64,000 bases of DNA, from assembly GCA_000830315.1 (NCBI GenBank), contig CP010426.1, positions 261,156-325,155 on the forward strand. The letters run 5' to 3'. The stretch comes from an archaeon GW2011_AR20 (GTDB taxonomy: Archaea > Nanobdellota > Nanobdellia > SCGC-AAA011-G17 > GW2011-AR20). A program made the position numbers and the translations under genes. Positions 1 through 8,113 of the stretch are shown in pieces (within the stretch, counting starts at the first letter, position 1; each line of letters starts with the position of its first letter). The notes under the pieces are model-generated. The model saw only the letters and a list, made by a program, of their open reading frames with translations, did not search any database and was not told the DNA's origin.

Positions 1-142
1 CATTCTCGGTATCTATAAAAATTACCTTGTTGAATTTGCTAAAATCCCTTGCTAGCATTAATGCCAGGGTTGTTTTTCCCGTTCCTCCCTCGCCATAAAT
101 TAAATTTATCCCCGATTTAAGATTCAATAATTCATTTAACAT
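1..142 (-). CDS. radB: RadB/RecA-superfamily ATPase, 5' part only
   Basis: The reverse strand reads from an ATG at 142 to the window edge, giving the first 47 residues. A P-loop, GEGGTGKT, lies at about residues 18-25, followed by TLALMLA and a beta strand ending IFIDTEN. This is the start of the RecA-like core found in archaeal RadB, an accessory recombinase paralog, with almost no N-terminal domain before the Walker A motif. That early P-loop fits RadB better than RadA. A KaiC-like ATPase cannot be excluded because the rest lies outside the window. It is divergent from the AbrB gene and shares its 60-bp promoter region. Confidence 0.6.
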   Translation of the reverse strand, partial: MLNELLNLKSGINLIYGEGGTGKTTLALMLARDFSKFNKVIFIDTEN

Positions 143-162
143 ATAAAAAACAGGACCCAAAC

Positions 163-170
163 ATTTATAT
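163..170 (+). promoter_or_regulatory. TATA box of the AbrB/cdc48 unit
   Basis: TTTATATA lies 34 bp before the ATG at 204. The palindrome at 177-199 sits between this box and the start codon, about where transcription should begin, so a bound repressor would block initiation. Inference from archaeal promoter spacing. Confidence 0.55.
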
Positions 171-176
171 ACCTGT

Positions 177-199
177 TGTATACACTAAAAGTGTATACA
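177..199. promoter_or_regulatory. Perfect palindromic operator
   Basis: TGTATACACT, then AAA, then AGTGTATACA: two perfect 10-base inverted arms with a 3-base spacer, ending five bases before the ATG of the AbrB-type regulator. A dimeric DNA-binding protein is the expected ligand, and autoregulation by the adjacent gene product is the simplest model. It also lies 35 bp from the divergent RadB-like start, so it could control both. Confidence 0.65.
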
Positions 200-203
200 C
201 AAA

Positions 204-578
204 ATGGCAGACATATTTGAAACCACGGTATTGTGCGAAGATTGCAATAAAAAGACGACAAAGCACGAATTATTCCGAGACGGATTTAGGATAAGAACCT
301 GGGAATGTCCTTCATGCGGCAGAGTCTGGCATCATCCAGGAGACAAGCAGTCTTATGATGAATTTCAGAAACTCAAGGAAAAGCAATTTCAGGTTAAATT
401 AAGAATGGTCGGCAATTCATACGCAATCTCAATTCCAAGGGAGATAATAGAATTTGAGGAAGAATCCCATCGTGAATTAAATAAATTAATTTCATTGAAT
501 GTAGAAGAGCCTGGAAAGGTATCATTGTTTTTGCATAAAAGAATTACAAAAGTTTTTAAAAACAACAGACCAAGGTAA
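204..578 (+). CDS. Zinc-ribbon / AbrB-fold transcription regulator
   Basis: 124 residues. The N-terminal part has two CxxC pairs (CEDC near 11-14, CPSCG near 35-39) forming a zinc ribbon. The C-terminal part (about 63-115) has the swapped-hairpin AbrB pattern VKLRMVGNSYAISIPREII, which is the SpoVT/AbrB DNA-binding signature. AbrB-fold proteins are dimeric DNA-binding regulators or antitoxins; no toxin gene is adjacent. It lies just downstream of a perfect palindrome and 5 bp before cdc48, so the two genes are probably co-transcribed. The target genes are not known; autoregulation is inference. Confidence 0.75.
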   Translation: MADIFETTVLCEDCNKKTTKHELFRDGFRIRTWECPSCGRVWHHPGDKQSYDEFQKLKEKQFQVKLRMVGNSYAISIPREIIEFEEESHRELNKLISLNVEEPGKVSLFLHKRITKVFKNNRPR

Positions 579-583
579 GAAAA

Positions 584-2869
584 ATGAAAGACCCAAAAGA
601 TGTTAAACTAAAAGTAATGGAAGCATTGCAGGAAGAAGCTTACAAAGGAATTGTAAGAATTGATTCAGAGACAATGCATTTAATTGGAGTTCATCCAGGA
701 GATGTTGTCCAGATTACAGGCGGAAGAGAAACAGTTGCTATTGTAGATCGGGCTTATCCTACAGATGTTGGACAAAATGTTATAAGAATGGATGGAATAA
801 TGAGAAGAAATGCAAAAACTTCTATAGGCGAATTTATTACAGTCAAGAAAGCAGAAGTAAAAGAAGCTAAAGATGTTGTCATAGCACCCGCGCAAAAAGG
901 AGTTATGGTAAAAGCAGATCCCAGGATTTTCAAGAAGGCTTTACTAGGAAGGGCAGTTGTTAAAGGAGATATTGTTGCACCCGGCGGAACAAGAACAAGG
1001 CACAGGACAATGTCTGAATCCCCATTTTTTGAAGAAGTATTCAGCATGTTTGAAGAAAGTTTTACAGCAGGTTTCGGACTGGCTGGATTAAGATTTATAA
1101 TTGCAAATACAAATCCAAAAACACCTGTAATAATTACAGAAAATACTGAATTAACATTAAATCCCAAGGCAGTCGAGGTTTCAGAGGAGAAAGTCCCAGA
1201 AGTTACTTATGAAGACATCGGCGGATTAAAGGAAGAGATATCAAAGATAAGAGAAATGGTCGAGTTGCCATTGAAACATCCGAATTTATTTTCTAAATTA
1301 GGAATTGAGCCTCCTAAGGGGGTTTTATTACACGGGCCGCCAGGAACAGGAAAAACTTTATTGGCTAAGGCAGTTGCAAATGAAAGTGAAGCTAACTTTA
1401 TTTTAGTCAATGGGCCAGAGATTATGAATAAATTTTACGGCGAATCCGAAAAACGCATCAGAGATATATTTGAAGAAGCTGAGAAAAACGCACCAAGCAT
1501 AATTTTTATTGATGAAATAGATGCAATTGCTCCAAAAAGAGACGAAAGTTATGGAGAATTAGAAAGAAGACTTGTTTCCCAATTGTTAACTATGATGGAT
1601 GGCTTAAAGGGAAGAGGAAAGGTTGTTGTTATTGGTGCTACTAACAGGCCAAATGCAGTTGACCCCGCCTTAAGACGCCCAGGAAGATTTGACAGGGAAA
1701 TATCAATTGGCGTTCCAAATAAATTAGGAAGGTTAAATATTTTAAAAATACATACAAGAAATATGCCCTTGGCAAAGGATGTTAATTTAAATAGATTAGC
1801 TGAGATTACCCATGGATTTGTTGGAGCAGATGTTGCTGCATTATCAAGAGAAGCTGCAATGAGTGTTTTAAGAAGGATTTTGCCAGAGATTAAATTAGGA
1901 GAAAAAGAAGATATTCCAGATGAGATATTGCAAAAATTGACAGTAACTGATTTGGATTTTAGGGAAGCTTTGAAATTAGTAAGGCCAAGTGCTATGAGGG
2001 AAGTTTTAATAGAAACACCAAACATACACTGGGAAGACATCGGCGGATTAGAACAGGTTAAACAGGAATTAAAAGAAGCTGTAGAATGGCCGTTAAAACA
2101 TCAGGATTCATTTAAAAGATTGGGAATTAAGCCTCCAAAAGGATTATTATTATATGGGCCGCCAGGAACAGGAAAAACTTTATTGGCTAAGGCAGTTGCA
2201 AATGAAAGTGAAGCTAACTTTATTTTAGTCAATGGGCCAGAATTATTAAACAAATGGGTTGGAGAAAGTTCAAGGGGAATAAGAAAGATATTTGAAAAAG
2301 CAAGGCAGGCATCCCCATGCATTATTTTCTTTGATGAGATTGATTCGATAGCTGCAAGACGCGGTACAGAATATGGAAATAAAACAATTGACCAAATGGT
2401 TAATACATTATTGGCTGAAATAGACGGGTTGCAGGAATTAAACGATGTTGTTGTAGTTGCCGCAACAAATAGGCCAGATATTATTGATCCGGGGTTATTA
2501 AGGCCTGGGAGATTTGACAGATTAGTTCTAATACCCCCCCCAAACAAGCAGGCAAGACTTGATATTTTGAATATTCACACGAAAAACATGCCTTTGGCGA
2601 AAGATGTTAATCTAGGAGAGATAGCCAAAGCAACAGAAGGTTTTGTCGGAGCAGATCTTGAGTCAGTATGCAGGGAAGCTGGATTGCTTGCTTTAAGAGA
2701 AGACATGAAAGTTAAGGAAGTTGGCAAAAAACATTTCGAAACTGCAATTAAAAAAGTTAATCCGAGTGTTTCGCCTGATTTGATGGACAAATACAAAGAA
2801 TTAGAGGAAAATTATCTTAGAAATGCCAGGGCAGGCTTGACGAAGGAAGTCCCGAATTATTTTGGCTAA
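584..2869 (+). CDS. cdc48: Cdc48/VCP-type AAA+ ATPase
   Basis: 761 residues, the usual length for archaeal Cdc48 (VAT). The N domain (about 1-185, double-psi barrel type) is followed by two AAA modules. D1 has Walker A GPPGTGKT at about 251-258 and Walker B IIFIDEID. D2 has Walker A at about 525-532 and Walker B IIFFDEID. Both carry the second region of homology ending in RRPGRFDR or LRPGRFDR with arginine fingers. The enzyme is a hexameric unfoldase that extracts and feeds proteins to the proteasome. An 86-bp stretch of D1 and D2 is identical in DNA sequence, which suggests recent gene conversion. Confidence 0.97.
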   Translation: MKDPKDVKLKVMEALQEEAYKGIVRIDSETMHLIGVHPGDVVQITGGRETVAIVDRAYPTDVGQNVIRMDGIMRRNAKTSIGEFITVKKAEVKEAKDVVIAPAQKGVMVKADPRIFKKALLGRAVVKGDIVAPGGTRTRHRTMSESPFFEEVFSMFEESFTAGFGLAGLRFIIANTNPKTPVIITENTELTLNPKAVEVSEEKVPEVTYEDIGGLKEEISKIREMVELPLKHPNLFSKLGIEPPKGVLLHGPPGTGKTLLAKAVANESEANFILVNGPEIMNKFYGESEKRIRDIFEEAEKNAPSIIFIDEIDAIAPKRDESYGELERRLVSQLLTMMDGLKGRGKVVVIGATNRPNAVDPALRRPGRFDREISIGVPNKLGRLNILKIHTRNMPLAKDVNLNRLAEITHGFVGADVAALSREAAMSVLRRILPEIKLGEKEDIPDEILQKLTVTDLDFREALKLVRPSAMREVLIETPNIHWEDIGGLEQVKQELKEAVEWPLKHQDSFKRLGIKPPKGLLLYGPPGTGKTLLAKAVANESEANFILVNGPELLNKWVGESSRGIRKIFEKARQASPCIIFFDEIDSIAARRGTEYGNKTIDQMVNTLLAEIDGLQELNDVVVVAATNRPDIIDPGLLRPGRFDRLVLIPPPNKQARLDILNIHTKNMPLAKDVNLGEIAKATEGFVGADLESVCREAGLLALREDMKVKEVGKKHFETAIKKVNPSVSPDLMDKYKELEENYLRNARAGLTKEVPNYFG
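1334..1419 (+). repeat. 86-bp identical repeat, copy in Cdc48 D1
   Basis: Covers Walker A and following residues of D1. It is base-for-base identical to 2156-2241, including silent positions. The flanks diverge at once: c versus t before, g versus a after. Confidence 0.95.
2156..2241 (+). repeat. 86-bp identical repeat, copy in Cdc48 D2
   Basis: Second copy of the 1334-1419 sequence, 822 bp downstream in the D2 module of the same gene. Identity at silent sites points to intragenic conversion rather than protein-level constraint alone. Confidence 0.95.
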
Positions 2870-2905
2870 ATTTTATACTACTTTAAAATGGTAATAATAG
2901 AAAGG

Positions 2906-2913
2906 TTTATAAA
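2906..2913 (+). promoter_or_regulatory. TATA box of the 2944 gene
   Basis: TTTATAAA, 31 bp before the ATG at 2944 and 37 bp after the cdc48 stop, so the variable-repeat gene has its own promoter. Confidence 0.6.
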
Positions 2914-2943
2914 CTCTTATTTTTATTAATTTTAAAGGTTAAA

Positions 2944-3618
2944 ATGAAAAGCCAATTGCCAATACCGCTAAAATTTAATCCAAGAATTAAAGGTAGCGAT
3001 TATATAAGAATTTTAGGAACAAATTCAGTTATTTCTAGATTTGAAACCACAAAAGGGCATAATTATCAAGAAACACATTTTGCTTTATCAGATAAAAGAA
3101 AGTACATGCCTTCTGCAAGATTATTCATGCCTTATTATTCACAAGTAATTAAGGCTAATGAAGGATTAGTAAAATTGTGCGATGCCAATAACCATCCAAT
3201 TCCATCAGATGAAGTTGAGGAATTATATAAAAAATTAACATCTGATTCATGGACGCGGTTAAATAATTATTTTATTCAAGATAATTTAGGAAGATTACTA
3301 AACGAATCTTTTATGAGTTTTAAGAAAAAAGAAGATAAGCAAATTATAACTTTAGAGAGAGATATGTTAGAGCAATGCGTTATGGAAGATTACGTTGTTG
3401 ATTTAGAATTTAATAAGCAAGGATTTCCTGTTAGAAAATCAAATGAACAAGATTATATCCGAGGTAAAAATATTAAATTTTGGTATCCAAGAAAAGATTC
3501 TGTCGCGAGGTTCTTCGCTAGCTCGGTCAGGGCTCTCCTCGACTGTAGTGGGAATCCCTCTGACTCGTTTGAGGGTCTCGGAGTGTTTGAATGCGCCGAA
3601 GGCGCGCCAAAAAATTAA
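2944..3618 (+). CDS. Putative DGR-diversified protein with C-terminal variable region
   Basis: 224 residues; no family recognised for residues 1-186. Residues 187-214 (V-A-R-F to G-L-G-V) are coded by an abrupt GC-rich, A-poor tract (10 A in about 85 bases) unlike the AT-rich body of the gene. Its codons can each be derived from AAC, AAT or AGG by changes at A only. Such a VR at the C-terminus is typical of targets of diversity-generating retroelements, where the region forms the ligand-binding face of a C-type-lectin fold. A GC hairpin follows directly, as at known DGR targets. The template repeat seen at 63376 is not its source. Target status is inference; the composition break is seen. Confidence 0.7.
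   Translation: MKSQLPIPLKFNPRIKGSDYIRILGTNSVISRFETTKGHNYQETHFALSDKRKYMPSARLFMPYYSQVIKANEGLVKLCDANNHPIPSDEVEELYKKLTSDSWTRLNNYFIQDNLGRLLNESFMSFKKKEDKQIITLERDMLEQCVMEDYVVDLEFNKQGFPVRKSNEQDYIRGKNIKFWYPRKDSVARFFASSVRALLDCSGNPSDSFEGLGVFECAEGAPKN
3502..3585 (+). repeat. Candidate remote DGR variable repeat
   Basis: 84 bases with about 12% A, inside a gene whose upstream part is strongly A-rich. The codons TTC, AGC, GTC, CTC, GAC, AGT, GGG, GAC and TTT occupy alternating positions where an AAC/AAT/AGG template codon would be expected, between fixed codons such as AGG, TCG, GCT, CTC, CCC and GAG. No matching template repeat was found in this window, so the assignment rests on composition, position and the adjacent hairpin. 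Confidence 0.6.
3593..3605 (+). other. GC hairpin just after the variable repeat
   Basis: GCGCC, loop GAA, GGCGC: a perfect 5-bp stem starting eight bases after the variable tract, within the last codons of the gene. In characterised DGRs (Bordetella phage BPP-1) a short GC-rich hairpin or cruciform a few bases downstream of the variable repeat promotes retrohoming. A weak terminator is an alternative, but no T-run follows. Confidence 0.55.
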
Positions 3619-3630
3619 TTAAAGTTTAAA

Positions 3631-4065
3631 TTAAACAGGATATCTGTTTTTTAATTTTTTGCTTAAATTTTTTAAAACAAATCTTCTTCTCTGTTCTCTG
3701 AAGTAATCAACAATATCCGTCTGCGTTACCAATCCCACGAACTTGCTGTTTTTTACAACAGGATAACGCTTATAGCCTTTTTCCTTCATTGTCCTTGCGA
3801 CAAAATAAATATTTGCATCAGGATTGATTGTTTCCACAGGTTTTGTCATGACATCCTTCGCCTTTGTTTTATTTACATCAAGATTTCTGGCAACAACCCT
3901 CTTAACCATGTCCCTTTCTGTTATTATTCCGATGGGCTTGTTATTTTTGACAACTATTGCGCATCCTAAATCATACTTGCCCATTTTTTTTGCAATGTTC
4001 CTTACAGAAGAATTCTCATTAAAAGCTATGAATCTTTTCCCCATTATATCCCTTATTTTTTCCAT
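3631..4065 (-). CDS. Two-CBS-domain protein
   Basis: 144 residues with two CBS modules (about 5-60 and 70-130). The linker DVMTKPVETINPDANIYFVA and the ends GIITERDMVKRVVAR and GLVTQTDIVDYF are typical CBS strand-helix units. CBS pairs bind adenosine nucleotides and regulate partner proteins; no partner domain is fused here. It stands alone: it is convergent with the variable-repeat gene 12 bp away, and separated from the MetAP gene by a short promoter region. The basic C-terminal tail (FREQRRRFVLKNLSKKLKNR) may contact nucleic acid or a partner. Confidence 0.9.
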   Translation of the reverse strand: MEKIRDIMGKRFIAFNENSSVRNIAKKMGKYDLGCAIVVKNNKPIGIITERDMVKRVVARNLDVNKTKAKDVMTKPVETINPDANIYFVARTMKEKGYKRYPVVKNSKFVGLVTQTDIVDYFREQRRRFVLKNLSKKLKNRYPV

Positions 4066-4099
4066 ATTATCAAGTTAAATTAGTTTTATATAAATCTTT

Positions 4100-4981
4100 T
4101 TAATCCGCTTTAGTAAGTATCTTTACATGATCTTTTACAAGCAAGGTATGTTCATGCTGGCTTACCAGACCCTTGCCCTGCTCTGGCAACTGCGGATAGT
4201 GATGAACTATATTTTCTTTCTCAAGCATTCTCAGGGCAAAACTTACCTTAAAGCCAGGGAAATTTTTTAATAACCATCTTTTGCAAAACGGCAAGACATT
4301 ATAATTATCCATGATAAATTTTAATATCTCCCTGGAATTATTGTCACGGATATTTTTTAAGTTAACAACCTTATAAATCCCGGAGAGCTTCCCATCTTTT
4401 ACCAATCCTGTCCCGTTTGTTGCAAAGGGTTCTATTGCAATAACCTGTCCTTCTTCTAATTCGGTGTTGTCCTTGTTGTTAAAATTTGGAATTGTGAACC
4501 CAGAATGCTCTTCATAAACATTTATCCCGTGCCCCGACAAATTTCTTATTGGTTTTATTCCTAAATCATTGTTTGTAATTGCATTTTCTATAACCTCTCC
4601 GATTTCCCATAGCTTTGTTCCCGGTCTAACAATTTTAATTGCCTCCTGCAAAGCCAGTTTAGACGCTTTAATCAATTCTTTATTATCTCCAAGATCAACT
4701 GTAAGGGCATTATCCCCTATATGGCCTTCAACATGCGCACCAACATCTAATTTTACAACATCATTTTCTTTAAATAGGAAATCATCCTCATTAATTGTAA
4801 AGTGAGCGGCCATGTCATTTATGGAAATCTGTACAGGAAACGCCGGCTTCCCATTTAAATCAAAGATTTTCTTTTCTGTTTTCTCAATTACATCTTTCAC
4901 ACCGGCATTTATTTTGATTAACTCGCTTCCATAATCCAAAGCTTCTGCTGCAATTCTTCCTGCTTTTTCCCAGTTATCCAT
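4100..4981 (-). CDS. map: Methionine aminopeptidase, type II
   Basis: 293 residues, full length for archaeal MetAP2. It removes the initiator methionine from nascent proteins. The di-metal ligands are visible: D79 (KLDVGAH), D90 (GHIGDNALTVDL), H151 (GHGI), E184 (IAIEPFAT) and a late Glu in SQHEHTLLV. H60 of AAHFT is also conserved. The helical insert after about residue 205 marks the type II subfamily. The ATG overlaps the polB stop by one base (TAATG), so the two are translated from one message. Confidence 0.96.
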   Translation of the reverse strand: MDNWEKAGRIAAEALDYGSELIKINAGVKDVIEKTEKKIFDLNGKPAFPVQISINDMAAHFTINEDDFLFKENDVVKLDVGAHVEGHIGDNALTVDLGDNKELIKASKLALQEAIKIVRPGTKLWEIGEVIENAITNNDLGIKPIRNLSGHGINVYEEHSGFTIPNFNNKDNTELEEGQVIAIEPFATNGTGLVKDGKLSGIYKVVNLKNIRDNNSREILKFIMDNYNVLPFCKRWLLKNFPGFKVSFALRMLEKENIVHHYPQLPEQGKGLVSQHEHTLLVKDHVKILTKAD

Positions 4982-7398
4982 TAAAACTCTCCAAGATGTT
5001 TCTGCTCCTTTAATATCAACTGCTCTTTCTTAATTCCAAAAACTTCAAAAATCTTTTCAACGCAAGGGATAATCTGATTTTCAATATAATATTTTTCATC
5101 ATAATCCTTGCATTCATTTGGAATCTTAGCCTTATCTCTTATAATTCCTTTTTCATTACCAACAATATAATAAATAGTTGCTCCAGGGCTAACATCATAA
5201 CCTTTGGCTTTCATTTTTCTGGCAACTGCAACGTGCGGACCAATTTGTCTATAGCTTTCCAGAGGCATCTTTAGTTGTTCACCAATAATCATCTTATCTA
5301 GGTTAACTTTTCTTTCAATTACATCCTTAATTATTTTTTTTAAATATTCAAGGGCATTCTCATGATTCCCTTCTTTTAGTATTAATTCAAGTACCTTTAG
5401 TTGCGTCTCTCTTGCAATTAAACTCCAGTCTTTTCTTACAGTTTCAAATCCGGTTATTTCTAAACCGCCATTTTCATTGATCAAAGCATATTTTTTCTTT
5501 GCACCCTGCGACTCGTTTTTCTTCGAGACAAAAATCCCTCTCGGATAAATGTCCTCTAATTCAAGCTCCATCAGACTTGGCAGATCTTCATTTACCTTAT
5601 CCATAAATTCATATGCTGATTTTCTGCTTTTTCCCTTTAATGTGATCGCCAACGAATCAGTATCAGAATAAATAACCTTAAAGCCTCCATCTTGGGCTTT
5701 TTTTATTGTTTTTTGTATATATTCTCTGCCAAAAGCAGTTATGCTTGCCGCGCACTCCCTGCAATAATATCTTGCCCCGAAAAACGCAAGCATTCCGTAA
5801 GTCGAATTAGCAACTGTCTTTAATGCATAGCTTCTTGCTTCCAGCAGGGGATTTTTTTCACCTTTCAAAATTTCCTTAATCCTGTTTCTCCTTATAATTA
5901 AATCTTTGACCACCTTGGGAATAAACCCTTCTGTCTTTGAGTCAAAATAATAATAAACCCTTTCCCCGTTTTCATTAATAATCTCGGGTGTTTTGTAGCC
6001 TCTTCTCTCTAAATTAAAACTTCCAGGATCTATGTTTTTTGTTATTATAATGCTTGGATACAATGACATAAAATCAAAAAATGCAACATCTTTGTAAAAT
6101 CCGGGTTCTGGTTCCATTACAAAAGCACCTTGATAAGTTATATTCATCCTTTCTCCGATGCTTGTATTGCTTGGCCTGGCCGGAACAATTTCATTAAATT
6201 CCTTTGCTTTCTTAATCAGATAATTCTCAACTAACTGACCATAACTCATTCTTGAAATGTCAAACATGCTCACCCCGATCAGCTTGACCAGCTCAGCCAT
6301 GTTTGGAAATATTTTTTCAAAAATCTTCAGGGTTAATTCCGTGTCTTTTATATTATATTCAGCATATGATTCAAGATCTTTGACTTCATCCCAGGCCTGC
6401 ATTATATTATCTATATTAATTTCCTTTTTCTTCTCATTTAATAATTCCTGCGAAACAACATTTAAGCTGTAAGAATCAAGCTGCAAACTTCCCGACATTA
6501 TTTTTTTGATGAATTTTAATATGTCAAGATGCAAAATTCCTTTAATTCTCGCTGTGTTTTCTCCTAATCCCCTCCTAAAACTTACGGTGCTATTATCCAG
6601 GCCCAAATCAAGGTTTATATCATATTTCTTGGCTCTCGCTTTAATGTAAGGAAAGTCAAAACCGTCTGAGAAATATCCGACAATACAATCAGGACAGTAA
6701 TTTTTAACAACCTCAACAAAACGTTCAATCATTTCAGCTTCTGAATTTACAAACTCGACGTAATCCGGGGCTTTGAATTTTTTCCACGTTATCACCTTTT
6801 TAATGTCTTTTCCGAACAAGCCAATCATTAATATTGGGTCGTTTTTTACCTTTTCAATTCCGCCATGGCTTCCATAAACCTCTATATCAAAAACTAAAGG
6901 TTTTAGGTTATCATAAAAATCCCGCGAACTTTGCCTCACTTCCCCCTCAATGCAAAAATCATACCTTGAATCATTTATAATTTCACCACTAACCTCGCTC
7001 AAAGTCAATGGTATGATTTCTTTATCAATCAGGTAACGTTTTGCAAAATTAATGTCATTTTCCTTAGCTTCTAAACCAAGTCTTTTAAGCTCCCTTGATA
7101 TGCTTTTTATTCCCTTAACACTATTCACCTCAACCTTTACGGCCTTGACATTTTTTCCAAGATAATTTTTATCATAAACTTTTGTGTTTAATATCTCAGA
7201 CTCATCATCCAATTTTATCTCATCAATCTTTTTCTTTATTTTTTCATCTCCAAGAATCCAGAAATAAGGCTTTAAACTATTATCATAGACACATATTTTT
7301 TTTCCATCCGGGGTTGTGCCAAAGATTCTTATGGTTCCTTGATTATTAAAATCCAAATCTACCGGATAAAAACTAATCTTAACCTCCTCGTTACCCAT
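4981..7398 (-). CDS. polB: Family B DNA polymerase
   Basis: 805 residues, normal for archaeal PolB. The 3'-5' exonuclease domain starts with VFDIEVYG (about 168-175) and includes YFSDGFDFPYIKARA. The polymerase domain has motif A DFMSLYPSII (about 440-450), motif B KTVANSTYGMLAF and motif C YSDTDS (about 579-584) with both catalytic aspartates. No intein interrupts these motifs, a common insertion site elsewhere. The C-terminal end has no clear PIP box. Probably the main replicative polymerase, as no other polymerase is in view. It heads an operon with map. Confidence 0.97.
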   Translation of the reverse strand: MGNEEVKISFYPVDLDFNNQGTIRIFGTTPDGKKICVYDNSLKPYFWILGDEKIKKKIDEIKLDDESEILNTKVYDKNYLGKNVKAVKVEVNSVKGIKSISRELKRLGLEAKENDINFAKRYLIDKEIIPLTLSEVSGEIINDSRYDFCIEGEVRQSSRDFYDNLKPLVFDIEVYGSHGGIEKVKNDPILMIGLFGKDIKKVITWKKFKAPDYVEFVNSEAEMIERFVEVVKNYCPDCIVGYFSDGFDFPYIKARAKKYDINLDLGLDNSTVSFRRGLGENTARIKGILHLDILKFIKKIMSGSLQLDSYSLNVVSQELLNEKKKEINIDNIMQAWDEVKDLESYAEYNIKDTELTLKIFEKIFPNMAELVKLIGVSMFDISRMSYGQLVENYLIKKAKEFNEIVPARPSNTSIGERMNITYQGAFVMEPEPGFYKDVAFFDFMSLYPSIIITKNIDPGSFNLERRGYKTPEIINENGERVYYYFDSKTEGFIPKVVKDLIIRRNRIKEILKGEKNPLLEARSYALKTVANSTYGMLAFFGARYYCRECAASITAFGREYIQKTIKKAQDGGFKVIYSDTDSLAITLKGKSRKSAYEFMDKVNEDLPSLMELELEDIYPRGIFVSKKNESQGAKKKYALINENGGLEITGFETVRKDWSLIARETQLKVLELILKEGNHENALEYLKKIIKDVIERKVNLDKMIIGEQLKMPLESYRQIGPHVAVARKMKAKGYDVSPGATIYYIVGNEKGIIRDKAKIPNECKDYDEKYYIENQIIPCVEKIFEVFGIKKEQLILKEQKHLGEF

Positions 7399-7432
7399 GA
7401 TACTTTTAAGTATTATAGATTTTTAAGCCTTG

Positions 7433-8077
7433 TTATAAGAATTCGAGTAAAGGCTTTGCATTAATCAAACTTAAATCTGGTTTAAATACATATGCATATT
7501 TTTGGTCAAAATAACCGCATCTGAAATTTTCCAGATTAATCTTTGTTCTCTGGCTCAGCATTAAAGCGTAAAAATAAATCTGGGTGGCAGCATATTTTTC
7601 CTCAATTGCATTTGGTTTATAATCCCAGATCCATATCTTCCCATCCTCTATCCTTAATATATCGATGTGGCCTGTTAAAGGCAATTTGCTCTTGAAGATA
7701 TGCGTGAACTCGTTTAATTCATCCGGATGTATCCATATCGGAACCTCCATCGCAATCGTATTATCATCATTCTCTAATAAAAAGACCTGTATTTTTGGAT
7801 GCTTATCCCTAAATCTTTCTTTATTAATCTCTAAGCCCTGCCTCGCCAAATCATTCATCTCGTGTCCCGAAATCTGATGCAGAACCAAGTTTAACCTGAA
7901 CTTCAATCCAGAACTTCTAGGGCCAAAATTAAAATATTCGTCCGGACAGTTAACGAACATATCATTCAAATAATTTTTTAAAGAACCAAAGCCGTTGCAA
8001 AGTTTATTTATTTTTGAATCATGAATCTTGTAATTATAGTACCCTCCTTTATGCTGCAATACAATATTTTTTATCAC
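7433..8077 (-). CDS. PD-(D/E)XK nuclease-like protein
   Basis: 214 residues. The C-terminal half has the nuclease core: GHIDILRIEDG (motif II Asp), IWIWDYKPN (D-Y-K, standing for the (D/E)XK motif) and ATQIYFYALML (QxxxY motif of the RecB/Cas4 branch). The N-terminal half includes HQISGHEMNDLARQGLEINK, probably a helical cap. The family cuts or processes DNA ends; no Cas genes or CRISPR lie nearby. It lies 34 bp upstream of polB on the same strand, so a role in DNA repair or replication is plausible but unproven. No Cys cluster of Cas4 type is seen. Confidence 0.7.
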   Translation of the reverse strand: MIKNIVLQHKGGYYNYKIHDSKINKLCNGFGSLKNYLNDMFVNCPDEYFNFGPRSSGLKFRLNLVLHQISGHEMNDLARQGLEINKERFRDKHPKIQVFLLENDDNTIAMEVPIWIHPDELNEFTHIFKSKLPLTGHIDILRIEDGKIWIWDYKPNAIEEKYAATQIYFYALMLSQRTKINLENFRCGYFDQKYAYVFKPDLSLINAKPLLEFL

Positions 8078-8113
8078 AAAGAATTAAGGAAATTAGAGTT
8101 AATATAAATTTTT

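Noticed and set aside
754-1167. Long antisense open frames across cdc48, ribosomal genes and others
   Set aside because: They overlap clearly conserved genes on the other strand, lack promoters, and have compositions expected of antisense frames of AT-rich genes.
3502-3585. Remote variable region derived from the template at 63376
   Set aside because: Beyond a short shared AGGTTC the two differ at many non-A positions (for example GCT against CGG), so that template cannot be its source.
3500-3610. GC-rich patch as a horizontally acquired insertion
   Set aside because: It keeps the reading frame, is limited to about 100 bases, is depleted specifically in A, and has the alternating variable/fixed codon pattern of a DGR variable repeat.
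4981-7398. Intein in PolB or MCM to explain the LAGLIDADG genes
   Set aside because: All polymerase and helicase motifs are contiguous at normal spacing; the endonuclease genes are free-standing.
7433-8077. Cas4 nuclease
   Set aside because: It has the PD-(D/E)XK and QxxxY motifs, but no iron-sulfur Cys cluster and no CRISPR context.
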